Positions 11,389-21,788 of a stretch of 64,000 nt of DNA are shown here, in pieces. The stretch spans positions 6,650,559-6,714,558 of the forward strand of contig SDUX01000004.1 in assembly GCA_008729055.1 (NCBI GenBank), read 5' to 3'. A model generated the notes under the pieces. It was not told the DNA's origin. It made no database searches and saw nothing but the letters and a program-made list of their open reading frames with translations. Both the position numbers and the translations under genes were made by a program. This DNA is from Pyropia haitanensis. Taxonomy: Eukaryota; Rhodophyta; Bangiophyceae; Bangiales; Bangiaceae. Numbering within the stretch: position 1 is the first letter of the stretch; each line of letters starts with the position of its first letter.

Positions 11389-12517
11389 GACCGCGGCGAC
11401 GCGGATGGGGGTGGCGTCGTGGGCGGCGGCGCCCCCTCCTACGGCGCCCGGCCGCCGCGGGCCCGCTGCTGCCGCCGCGCCGGCGGCGCTGCGCGTGCGG
11501 TCTGCGGCCGCGGCGGGTGCGGCGACGAGGGGCGTGCCGGTCATGGGGGGGAAGGTGGCGTGGCGTCTGCGGGGCAAGCCGCCGCCGGCAGTGCCTGTCG
11601 ACAGCCGGCACGCCGCCGGTCTTCACGCGCGCGGGCGCCGTCACACCACCCTTGTGGCCATCGTCCGCAAGACACAAGCACACCAGCGTTCTTTGCTCGC
11701 GTTGCACTTTGGGCCCGCCCGCCGAGCTTCACCCCGCAACCCACGCAGTGGCATGCACACTCGTCGAGTAGCGGTCGCCCAACCACGCCCTCTCCCTCAG
11801 GTCCTTGTCCCTCAGAGCTTGCTGCACAGCGACACGCCCTTGATGTCCGACAGCGAACAGAACGGGCTGCACTTCTTGCCACAGTTGGTCGAGCACGCCG
11901 TCGACTCGCCCGCCTGGATGCCGCTCTTGACGCACATGCTGCTGGCCGGGCAGCACTTGGCCCGGTTGTTGGTGTCCCCCGTGAGCCGCGTGTACGCCGC
12001 GTCGCACTCGTTGTCCTTGCCCGTCGTGCACGTGCCCGCCGCCTCGCACGTGCCCGCCACGCACACCTTGCCGTTGCCACAGTCCCCGTTGGCCTTGCAC
12101 GTGGGCGTCGTGCTCTTTGTTGGCGGCGACGCCTTGGTCGGCTGCGTCTTCTTGGACGGCTTGGACGGGGTGGGCTCCGTCGGCTCGCCGCCGGAACCAC
12201 CGCGGCTCACCTTGCTGCACAGCGACACGCCCTTGATGTCCGACAGCGAACAAAACGGGCTGCACTTCTTGCCACAGTTGGTCGAGCACGCCGTCGACTC
12301 GCCCGCCTGGACGCCGCTCTTGACGCACATGCTGCTGGCCGGGCAGCACTTGGCCCGGTTGTTGGTGTCCCCCGTGAGCCGCGTGTACGCCGCGTCGCAC
12401 TCGTTGTCCTTGCCCGTCGTGCACGTGCCCGCCGCCTCACACGTGCCCGCCACGCACACCTTGCCCTTGCCACAATCCCCATTGACGCTGCACTTGTCGC
12501 TCGGCGGGTTGCCGCCC

Positions 12518-12558
<41 letters not shown>

Positions 12559-13724
12559 ACCGCTGCCGCCGCCGCCGCCGCCGCTACCGCCGCCGCCACC
12601 GCCGCTGCGTGGCGTCGTCTGCATGGGCACCAGCGACGGCGGGCCGCCCGACACGGCGCCGACGGTGCACGGGCAGCTGGTCTGGCCCGCGCTCACCGGC
12701 CCGTCACACTTGCCGGCCTGGCCGCTGCCAGCCTGCGCCAGGCACATGTGGGTCGAGTCGGCGTCGGGCACGCACTTGAACGACGCGCCGCACGCGCCAA
12801 TGGCGCACGTCCGCGCCGACACGACGCGGGTGCAGCGGCCGCCGCCACCCCCCGACTGGGCGCACGGGCACGTCTCCCCAATCTCGATCGCGTTGGCGCT
12901 AGACGAGGCAGCCATGATCACCACCAGCGCCAGGGACGAGGCCGCAACAACGGTGCCCAGGCGGATGCCCATGGTGCACACGGGTGTCGGTGGAGAGAAA
13001 AGTGGACGGTGGGGCGGGAAGAGCGGGGGGGGGAAACAGGCTGTACCGCAGCGCGAGGGCGTAGACAGGGCTGGTAGACGTTTGTCTCTTGCACGCCGCC
13101 TCCGCTGACGCTTGCTCCCCGCGGCCTGGTGCGCTAGTAGACTGGGTGAATGGGTGGGATGGTGTGGAGGGCATCCGGGCAGTGGGGGGAGCGCCGCCGC
13201 AGGGGTTCTTGTACGCACCCCCGGCTCGAGGGACCACCCCCGCCCGCCTGGGCAGAGGGGGGAGCAGCCCCCTACGGGCCGGGCAATCACCGTCTCACCT
13301 CCGCACGGCCACGCCACGCAGACAGCGTCAGCGGGTGGCCATTGCCGCCACCGCGGCTACGCCAAACAGGCCGGGACAGTCCCCCACCACCACCGCGGGC
13401 GGGGCGCGGCGGTGGCGGTGGGGGCGGCGCCGCCCGATCCGTCGACGCCGCCCCTCCCCCCTTCCTCCCCCCCCGGCCGACCGCCCCCCCCCACAGATCT
13501 CCCCTCCCCCCGGCCCCACGCACGCCTCTTGCGTGGCGTGGGGTGCGCGCGTGTTTCGCCCCCCGGCGGCGAGGGAAGGGGCCACGTCGGTGGGGAGGGC
13601 AGAGCCTTGCGGGGTCGACGCAGCGCCGCCCGCCGTCATCGGCGACCGCGGCGGCCACGGCATTGGTGGGGGAGGAGACGGACCGTGAACGGGTCGGCCT
13701 GGCTGTCTTTACCGCCCTTGTCCC
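11389..13724. repeat. Left arm of large inverted duplication
   Basis: About 2,336 bases that recur, nearly identical but reverse-complemented, at 15522-17861. The outer edge is the shared GACCGCGG (11389-11396 against 17854-17861). The inner edge is at CTTGTCCC here against GGGACAAAG at 15522. The arm includes about 420 bases 3' of the Cys-rich gene, the whole gene, and about 750 bases of its 5' flank, so promoter and gene were copied together. Visible differences are few: single substitutions, and one fewer Gly codon in the Gly tract of this copy. Confidence 0.92.
11812..12972 (-). CDS. Secreted Cys-rich two-module protein, copy A
   Basis: 386 residues from ATG at 12972 (gcaccATGG). Residues 1-28 are a clear signal peptide (ends ASSSANA). 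An N-terminal domain of about 75 residues has 10 cysteines (CPC, CTR, CAIGAC, CPC). A Ser/Gly tract of about 40 residues leads to two near-identical modules of about 85 residues with 14 cysteines each: GDCGKGKVCVAGTCEAAGTC, then NECDAAYTRL, RAKCCPASSMC, then NCGKKCSPFC and GVSLCSK. A Lys/Pro/Thr linker (KPSKKTQPTKASPPTKST) separates them. Even cysteine counts suggest disulfide-rich extracellular or wall folds. I do not recognise the family. Compared with copy B it has V for I in the first module (KSGVQAG) and one fewer Gly. It points left, head to head with copy B. Confidence 0.88.
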
Positions 13725-15521
13725 AACTTTGATCGGGGGGGCGACCCGGAACACACTCTCTGCAGGCAGCTGCCTGCAACCGGGACGTGCGCCGCCTGCA
13801 CAAGACTGAAGCGGGTACGTGCAGCGGACTGTCGGACTTGTTGGCGTTGATGATGCACTCCACAGCGGCGAGGCGGGCCGAGGCCCGCCTGCTCTTGCGA
13901 GAGTGTGAGGGCACTCGGCCTCTCGCACCCCCGCTTTGTCGTGGCGGATGGGGGCTGCAGGACGACAGGCCGCCTCCAGAGTGGTGGGGGTTGCGCCCAG
14001 CGCAGTGGTCCTTGTTACAGGATCAACTTCAAGAGCTCATCAAGCGCAGAACCTCGCAGAAAACTTGAAAAATTGCCTACTCGACCCCTCCTGAAGGCCC
14101 CGTCATGGCCGGTTTCTTGATGAGATCTTGATAAACTTTGAAAATGAGGTCGGCCCAGACGCCGTGTATGACGTACGAGGTACCATCAGGCGCGCCAGAG
14201 AGCGGGCTACGCAGAGAGGTGTGGAAGAGCCTACCCCGAGGTCGGGTGGAAAAATTGTCAACAAAATTCAACCAGAATTCAAGTGCCCCTTCCCCGAGAT
14301 GGCGCCCTGCAAATTTCTTGAAGAGCTCCTGATCGCCGCACTCTAATTCAAGTACGGTCCTAAACACTGTTTTCGAACGCTCCTTTGCACAAGCAGTACG
14401 GGTTTATCGACCCTGGACTGGGCTCATGCGAAGCTCAACGGAGCTGATCTCGCGCGACGCATCCTGTATCTCGCTAGTCTGGTGCGTCTCTGTAGACTGT
14501 GTTTATCGATTGTAGAGGGAAGTACACAGGACCGCTGTCTGGTGCCTTGTCCCGCAACTCTCAATGGCACGTGTTGCGACGTGTGCGGCAGCAGCGCCTC
14601 CTTCAATCCGCAGCGTGTGACTATGGCAGGCCCTGCCAGTCCCGTCGGTGGGGCGACCTCCATCCGAAGCCGTGCGGGGTCTCCAGATTACCCCTGATGG
14701 GGCTACGAACGTGGTGGCCGGAAGGAGGTGTTCGTTGAAGGGGACGGCAGCACACCTGAGGAGCTATCTCTGCTGTGGCTAATGGCTTAAGGGGCCGCGG
14801 CGCCATGCGAACCTATACATGAACAGCTATGAAGAAGCATTAAACTACACTAAGTGAACAACCGCCGCGGTGAATCGGGCGACCAGGGCGACTAGTCTCG
14901 TCCGCACGCTCTCTGCCGCCCCGCGAATCGCGACGACGTCGGTGTGGGTCTGGTTGCACCACAGGACAAAAAGTCTTGTGTGAGCGTCCGCCGCACAAAC
15001 ACCTCCAGCATGGTCACCTCGGCCCTAATTGTAGCGGCCCACGTGCCGGATAGTAGGCCCGCCTCGTTGCTACCATTGGTGATGAGTCGAGCACGCGACA
15101 CAGGTCGCGGATGCGGCCACGCCATGTCGTTTTCCGCGGTTCCATCGGACGCCTGAAGCCCGCGGGTTGGGACGTGTCGTTGGTCACGACTGGGTCGAGT
15201 TTCTCGCCCCATGAGGACTGCTAAAGGGACTCAACTAGAGGTGGAACGTACTGAGACCTTCCTAAACGCTTGTGTTGCTCGACTTTAATGTCGTACTTCT
15301 TTGCAGTGGTTTCGCCTCTAAGTTTATAGATCGGAGCCTAATCTGGCAGTGTCGGGACGCGCGCCGTGGCATGAAGAGGACCCTCTTCAAGCAAGTTCCA
15401 GCCGGCAACACGCCGATCTGGCTTGATGAGCTCTTCATGAGGATCCCGCAACAAGCAACAGTGCGGAGGATGGAGAAGCGACGCACTTGGAGTTGGGCAT
15501 GCGCCCTGCAGATGAGGACTC
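13725..15521. other. Spacer of the inverted duplication, no supported gene
   Basis: 1,797 bases between the arms, lower in GC than the surroundings. No frame is convincingly coding; a 96-codon minus-strand frame at 14077-14367 has no recognisable product. The stretch around 13996-14045 resembles the reverse complement of 15420-15466: both hold a 14-base match cttgatgagctctt (reverse strand at 14031-14044, forward at 15422-15435), then GATCCYGYAACAAG. An older, diverged part of the inverted repeat therefore extends into the spacer. Both copies of the Cys-rich gene may be driven from here and from the arm ends. Confidence 0.6.
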
Positions 15522-16684
15522 GGGACAAAGGCGGTACAGACAGCCAGGCCGACCCGTTCACGGTCCGTCTCCTCCCCCACCAATGCCATGGCCGCCGCGG
15601 TCGCCGATGACGGCGGGCGGCGCTGCGTCGACCCCGCAAGGCTCTGCCCTCCCCACCGACGTGGCCCCTTCCCTCGCCGCCGGGGGGCGAAACACGCGCG
15701 CACCCCACGCCACGCAAGAGGCGTGCGTGGGGCCGGGGGGAGGGGAGATCTGTGGGGGGGGGGCGGTCGGCCGGGGGGGGAGGAAGGGGGGAGGGGCGGC
15801 GTCGACGGATCGGGCGGCGCCGCCCCCACCGCCACCGCCGCGCCCCGCCCGCGGTGGTGGTGGGGGACTGTCCCGGCCTGTTTGGCGTAGCCGCGGTGGC
15901 GGCAATGGCCACCCGCTGACGCTGTCTGCGTGGCGTGGCCGTGCGGAGGTGAGACGGTGATTGCCCGGCCCGTAGGGGGCTGCTCCCCCCTCTGCCCAGG
16001 CGGGCGGGGGTGGTCCCTCGAGCCGGGGGTGCGTACAAGAACCCCTGCGGCGGCGCTCCCCCCACTGCCCGGATGCCCTCCACACCATCCCACCCATTCA
16101 CCCAGTCTACTAGCGCACCAGGCCGCGGGGAGCAAGCGTCAGCGGAGGCGGCGTGCAAGAGACAAACGTCTACCAGCCCTGTCTACGCCCTCGCGCTGCG
16201 GTACAGCCTGTTTCCCCCCCCCGCTCTTCCCGCCCCACCGTCCACTTTTCTCTCCACCGACACCCGTGTGCACCATGGGCATCCGCCTGGGCACCGTTGT
16301 TGCGGCCTCGTCCCTGGCGCTGGTGGTGATCATGGCTGCCTCGTCTAGCGCCAACGCGATCGAGATTGGGGAGACGTGCCCGTGCGCCCAGTCGGGGGGT
16401 GGCGGCGGCCGCTGCACCCGCGTCGTGTCGGCGCGGACGTGCGCCATTGGCGCGTGCGGCGCGTCGTTCAAGTGCGTGCCCGACGCCGACTCGACCCACA
16501 TGTGCCTGGCGCAGGCTGGCAGCGGCCAGGCCGGCAAGTGTGACGGGCCGGTGAGCGCGGGCCAGACCAGCTGCCCGTGCACCGTCGGCGCCGTGTCGGG
16601 CGGCCCGCCGTCGCTGGTGCCCATGCAGACGACGCCACGCAGCGGCGGTGGCGGCGGCGGTAGCGGCGGCGGCGGCGGCGGCAG

Positions 16685-16739
<55 letters not shown>

Positions 16740-17861
16740 AACCCGCCGAGCGACAAGTGCAGCGTCAATGGGGATTGCGGCAAGGGCAAGGTGTGCGTGG
16801 CGGGCACGTGCGAGGCGGCGGGCACGTGCACGACGGGCAAGGACAACGAGTGCGACGCGGCGTACACGCGGCTCACGGGGGACACCAACAACCGGGCCAA
16901 GTGCTGCCCGGCCAGCAGCATGTGCGTCAAGAGCGGCATCCAGGCGGGCGAGTCGACGGCGTGCTCGACCAACTGTGGCAAGAAGTGCAGCCCGTTCTGT
17001 TCGCTGTCGGACATCAAGGGCGTGTCGCTGTGCAGCAAGGTGAGCCGCGGTGGTTCCGGCGGCGAGCCGACGGAGCCCACCCCGTCCAAGCCATCCAAGA
17101 AGACGCAGCCGACCAAGGCGTCGCCGCCAACAAAGAGCACGACGCCCACGTGCAAGGCCAACGGGGACTGTGGCAACGGCAAGGTGTGCGTGGCGGGCAC
17201 GTGCGAGGCGGCGGGCACGTGCACGACGGGCAAGGACAACGAGTGCGACGCGGCGTACACGCGGCTCACGGGGGACACCAACAACCGGGCCAAGTGCTGC
17301 CCGGCCAGCAGCATGTGCGTCAAGAGCGGCATCCAGGCGGGCGAGTCGACGGCGTGCTCGACCAACTGTGGCAAGAAGTGCAGCCCGTTTTGTTCGCTGT
17401 CGGACATCAAGGGCGTGTCGCTGTGCAGCAAGCTCTGAGGGACAAGGACCTGAGGGAGAGGGCGTGGTTGGGCGACCGCTTCTCGACGAGTGTGCATGCC
17501 ACTGCGTGGGTTGCGGGGTGAAGCTCGGCGGGCGGGCCCAAAGTGCAACGCGAGCAAAGAACGCTGGTGTGCTTGTGTCTTGCGGACGATGGCCACAAGG
17601 GCGGTGCGACGGCGCCCGCGCGCGTGAAGACCGGCGGCGTGCCGGCTGTCGACAGGCACTGCCGGCGGCGGCTTGCCCCGCAGACGCCACGCCACCTTCC
17701 CCCCCATGACCGGCACGCCCCTCGTCGCCGCACCCGCCGCGGCCGCAGACCCCACGCGCAGCGCCGCCGGCGCGGCGGCAGCAGCGGGCCCGCGGCGGCC
17801 GGGCGCCGTAGGAGGGGGCGCCGCCGCCCACGACGCCACCCCCATCCGCGTCGCCGCGGTC
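15522..17861. repeat. Right arm of large inverted duplication
   Basis: About 2,340 bases, the reverse complement of 11389-13724 with only scattered differences. It carries copy B of the Cys-rich gene with its 5' and 3' flanks. Past 17861 (CCGCGGTC) the two sides are unrelated: here C runs and (A)20 follow, whereas the left flank is mixed sequence. The arm also ends inside an open frame beginning near 17706, so any product of that frame differs between the two sides. Confidence 0.92.
16275..17438 (+). CDS. Secreted Cys-rich two-module protein, copy B
   Basis: 387 residues from ATG at 16275 (gcaccATGG). Same layout as copy A: signal peptide 1-28, a 10-Cys N-terminal domain, a Ser/Gly tract (16641-16740), a first 14-Cys module (about 16755-17040), a Lys/Pro/Thr linker, and a second 14-Cys module to the stop. 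The two modules inside one protein are almost identical over about 80 residues, so the gene arose by internal duplication before the whole locus was copied. Here both modules read KSGIQAG. It is transcribed rightward, away from copy A, with identical 5' flank, so similar expression is expected. Function unknown; a structural or defence-type secreted protein is possible but not shown. Confidence 0.88.
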
Positions 17862-20014
17862 ATCGCGTCCCCCCCCCCCCCTCCCCCCCTCAACAGCGCC
17901 AGCAGGTGGCCCGGCGACGCGCGCACGGAGTACCATCGCCGCCGCCCCGGCGCCCCCCCCCCCCCCCTCGTCTCGTCCACAGCTCGCGCTGCAGCCGCCG
18001 CTCGCCCCCCCCCCCCCCCCCCCGCGCGCGGCGGCAAAAAAACGAAAAAAAAAAAAAAAAAAAATGCAACAGACGAGCGGAGCGGCCTTTGTTGGCCGCG
18101 CGGGGGGGGGGGGGGGGTTGGTGGCGCCCACGCGCGCCGCCGCCGCGGCCGCCGCGCAGCGCCGCCGCCGCGGCCGCCGCGCAACAGCACCCCACGCTGG
18201 GTGACGACCGCCGCTTGGGCGGGGGGGGGGGGGGGCGGGCCGCCCCGCGGCCGGCTGGGGGGCGGTGGACCCCCGCCGCCGCGTGGGTGGTGCCGGCCGC
18301 GGCGGCCGGCGGCGGCGCGCCGCGTGGGCGTCGACCGCGGCGGCGGGCGGCCGCGCGGCGGCGCCACCGCCGGCGGCGGCGCCCGCCGCTAGGCCGCCGC
18401 CGCCGTGGCGGTGTGGCCGCCGCCACACCGCTACCGCCACCGCCGTCACCGCCGCCGCCGCCGTCGACGCGGCCGCCGCGGCGCGGCGGAGGTGGCGGCG
18501 CAAGGGCGACGCGCCTGCGCACGGCGGCACCCCCCGCCCCCCCCCCCCCCCCCCCCCCGCCCCCCGCCCCCCCACCCGCTCGACGCGGCCGCCAATGGGG
18601 ACCGCACCAACACCGACAAGGCGGAAAAGGCGGCGACCGCGACGGTGGCGGCAAACGGCGACGGCGGCCACGGCGGCATGCCACCAACGGCGACGGCGGC
18701 GGCGGCGGTGACGGCGGCGGCGGCGGCGCGGCGGCGGCGGCGACGGACGGCGGCGGCGGCAGCATGGCGGCGGTGGTGCCGTCCCCGGCGACTCGGCCAG
18801 CACACCGACGCCCGTCGGTGGCCGCGACGCGTGACCGCCGCGGCGGGGAAACGGTGGTCGCCGCGGCGGTGCCGCGCGTGACGGCCGTGACGGCGGGGTG
18901 GCGGCGGCGGCGGGGCGCACACGCCGCGACCGGCCGCGGGGGACGTGTGTGGGTGGCGGCTGCCGTGGTGCGGGCCGGTGCGGATGGGCGTGGGGCGGGT
19001 GCGCACGGGCGTGCGCGTCGCCGCGAGTGTGCCGACGGCGGTGGGTGGGGGGGGGGGTGGGGGGGGGGGGGGGGGGTGCTGGGGGAGGCGCGGCAGGGGC
19101 GCCCCCCGCTGGCGTGTCTCGCTGCCGCCCGTGACGCGGCTGCCGACGCTGGCGCGGGCGTCTGTGCGCGCCCTCCCGACCGCCGCGGCACGGCCGGTGC
19201 CATCGTCAACGGGCGCCGCCGGTCGGTGTGTGGCGCCCGCCGGGGCGCCGACGGGAGCACCCCCCCCCCCCCCCCCCCCCACCGCCACGCCCGGCGGCAG
19301 CGGCCGGCCGGTGGACCGCCGCCCCAGACCGCCGCCGCCATTGTACTAGGGCGGGTGGCGGCTGCCGCCGCCGCGGGCCGGCCACCGGCGGGGGGCGGGT
19401 GCCACGGGGGGGGTTGGCGTGCAAGAGTCACTGGGCGTGTTTGGCCGCGCCGCGGGGTGACCGCCGCGCGTGGATGGCGGGGTGGGAGGGGGGGGGGGGG
19501 GGGGTGGGGGCGGGGGGGGGGGGGGGGGGGGGCGCCTGCGGTGCGATGGTGCCGGTCGGCGCATCTGGGGGGGGGCGCAGCCGGCGGGGAGGACGCGCCG
19601 CCCTCGTCTGGGCGCGGCGTCCGCTTGGCGCCCACCCCGCGTCGACGGCGCGGAGCGCGCCACCACCTGCCCGCCGCCCACCGGCTTGGGCGGTGACGGC
19701 GCCCGTTGGGGCTCGGCTCCCCCCACTCCCCCTGCCATCAAGCGGTGCTGCCATTGGCGGGACCCGCGTGGCGGCGGTCTAATAGCCCAGGCGGGTGTCC
19801 ACCAGAGAGAACCAGAGTAAGGGAGACAGCGCAAGGGCACCGCAGCGCACGCCACAGCGCTACAGGACGGGCCGGCACAGAGGGAGGAGGAGGCCGCCCA
19901 CACGACCAATGTCGTCGGGGTCACGCCCAGCGGGGTGGCGGGGATGGGGGGCGGGCGCAGCGTGCAGCGCGATAGCAGCCGCCAGTGCAGCAAGGGCACG
20001 GCGCGCTCGCGGCG
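17862..20014. other. Low-complexity GC-rich region, no supported gene
   Basis: Dense (GCC/GGC)n, long C runs (for example 18004-18023 and 18538-18558), long G runs (19065-19076, 19488-19532) and (A)20 at 18045-18064. Overlapping open frames of hundreds of codons exist on both strands because stop codons are rare at this GC. None gives a recognisable domain. A plus-strand gene with frame breaks cannot be ruled out, since scattered Ala-rich stretches look protein-like (around 18380-18510 and 19120-19350). Confidence 0.5.
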
Positions 20015-21788
20015 CAGTGGGTGCTAAACCGTCTCAAAAAAAACCTGCTTTTTTGGTTGCGGGGCCCCTTGCGGGCTTGCGTGGGATCTTGCGTTTCCGC
20101 AAGCCAGTCTGCGTGGACAAGCAAGATTTTTGTGCGGAGTCTGCTTGCGTCCGCAAGTCTGTCATTCTTGCGCTGCCCTTTGCGAAAATCTCCCACGCTG
20201 TGACTGTCAACAACCGTCGGAATGTATCCAATCAGAGGCCGGGACGGAACAGGTGTTCGAAGCCCTGGGCCGTCTTGGCTACCTGGACCAGCGCCGAGTA
20301 CTCGCTCTTCCGCTGAGACAGCAGCTGCTCGTTTACCTGCGCCAGCTCCGCAGTGGAGCCGCACACCTCAAGGCGGAGTATCACCACCACCTGCCGCAGA
20401 CAGCCAGAGGCCGGCTTCTACGCCTCAGCGGATGCCGCTTCCATCGCGATACCTACCGTCGAGAGTGAGCGGGAAGCGCAGGAGAGCTGAGGGGAGAGGG
20501 AGGCGGGAGAGAACGCTACTATCGGCTGAAGCGAAGTTGACGGCGGGCACTATCCCCGCGCCGCGCCACAATTTCCAGTCACAACAGCCTGCAGTAGCTG
20601 CCGCTCCGCAGCGCCTCAAAAAGCCGTCATGACTGCGGCACCCGCGGACGAGAACGGGGGGGGAGCGGACGGGCGTGGGGGAGTAAAGGTGAGGGGGCCA
20701 CCAGCAAGCAGAGAAGCGGGTAAGTGGAGAGAAGGGGGGGGGGGGAAGAGAGAGCCACCTCTTAAGCCTACGCCATCCACCCTAGCCGTGTCGTCAAGCG
20801 CGTCCTCAAAGCGTCTCCCTCCACGTCACTTTTCTTACTCCCGGGGACTGCAGAGTGCGGGAGATTTCCGCCGCAATGGCCCATGCAGAGGCGTTTCCGC
20901 AAGGTACTCTGCGGCGGCCCGCAAGCCACCTTGCGGTCGTTGGCAACCTTCCCAGACGCGGATTGCATGGAGCCCTACAGTGAAGCGTTTCGGTCCGTTG
21001 ACACGGGTGATTTTGTAGGCTCAGACAACTCAGCTCCAGACGCTTCTTTCCGTATGAGATGCACTCCGTCGAAGGTCCGAAAGGCACCCATGTAAGTCAA
21101 AAACAAAAAAACCGAAAAAAAGCAGGCCTCACACTGTCAAAACAGGCTTTGACAACCGCTTGCGGGCCGGGCCAAGCAACGGAAAAGCAGGTTTTCTTTG
21201 AGACGGTTTAGAGCACATCCAGCAACGTCGGGACCAACGGTTAAATAATTCATTTCAGCGAACACGTGCGCGCTTCTGGTTGGATGCCCATTTCTGTTGG
21301 GGCGTGCCCCAACCGGTCTTGCAGGACTTGTATAGAACGGGGCGCAGACTAGCCGAAAAGGCGGAAGGATGGGTTCACGCCGGTGGGAGAACAAAGACCC
21401 AACCCCATTCCTCGAATGTAGCTTCAAATCGGGATCAGAGAAGCAGCTGGGATGCGAGCCCGCGATCGTCCACAGCCACGTTTCAGTCACCCCATTGGTC
21501 CGATTTCGTTTCACAGGTCGCCAACAGGATGGGGATGGTCCCGCTCGCTCCCCATTCTCGCACAAAATGGGGCGCAGGAGAGACCAACCCCATCCTGCGA
21601 TCCGAATATGCAGAGTACTTACCAAAAATATATGAATCAGATTCGTCATATATGGCCTGCCGTTGGGGCGTCATGTGGCCGTTTGTATTGACTGCAGAGC
21701 GTTCGAACCCCATCCAGCAAATATGAGAGCCACGTGTACGTATTCGCGACCATCCTGCCATTGTTGGATGTGCTCTTAGCACCCACTG
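20015..21788. mobile_element. Non-autonomous TIR DNA transposon remnant (hAT-like ends), split by a MITE
   Basis: The left terminal inverted repeat starts at 20015 with CAGTGGGTGCTAAACCGTCT and runs 38 bases to 20052. Its reverse complement ends at 21788 with ..AGCACCCACTG, but is interrupted after AGACGGT by 568 inserted bases (21208-21775). With the insert removed the repeats match at 37 of 38 positions. Original length is about 1,206 bases. CAGTG fits the YARNG start of hAT elements. The flanks show an imperfect 7-base duplication (cgcggcg at 20008-20014, cgcggtg at 21789-21795), so the superfamily is tentative. Seven CTTGCG/CGCAAG motifs lie in 20068-20172 and four in 20897-21165, like subterminal transposase-binding repeats. 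No transposase frame is seen. Confidence 0.75.
21211..21775. mobile_element. MITE with TTA target duplication (PIF/Harbinger-like)
   Basis: 565 bases bounded by GAGCACATCCAGCAACG at 21211-21227 and, reversed, GAGCACATCCAACAATG at 21759-21775 (15 of 17 match). TTA at 21208-21210 and 21776-21778 forms a 3-base target duplication, as in PIF/Harbinger elements (TWA). It sits inside the right terminal repeat of the larger element and removing it plus one TTA restores that repeat exactly. Internally it is AT-richer than its surroundings and codes for nothing recognisable. Confidence 0.82.

Noticed and set aside
16139..18920. Long minus-strand frames across Cys-rich copy B
   Set aside because: They are antisense to copy B, repeat in the mirror arm, and encode only low complexity.
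21695..21725. gcgttcgaacccc resembling a tRNA T-arm
   Set aside because: It lies within the MITE, stem pairing fails, and no other tRNA parts are present.
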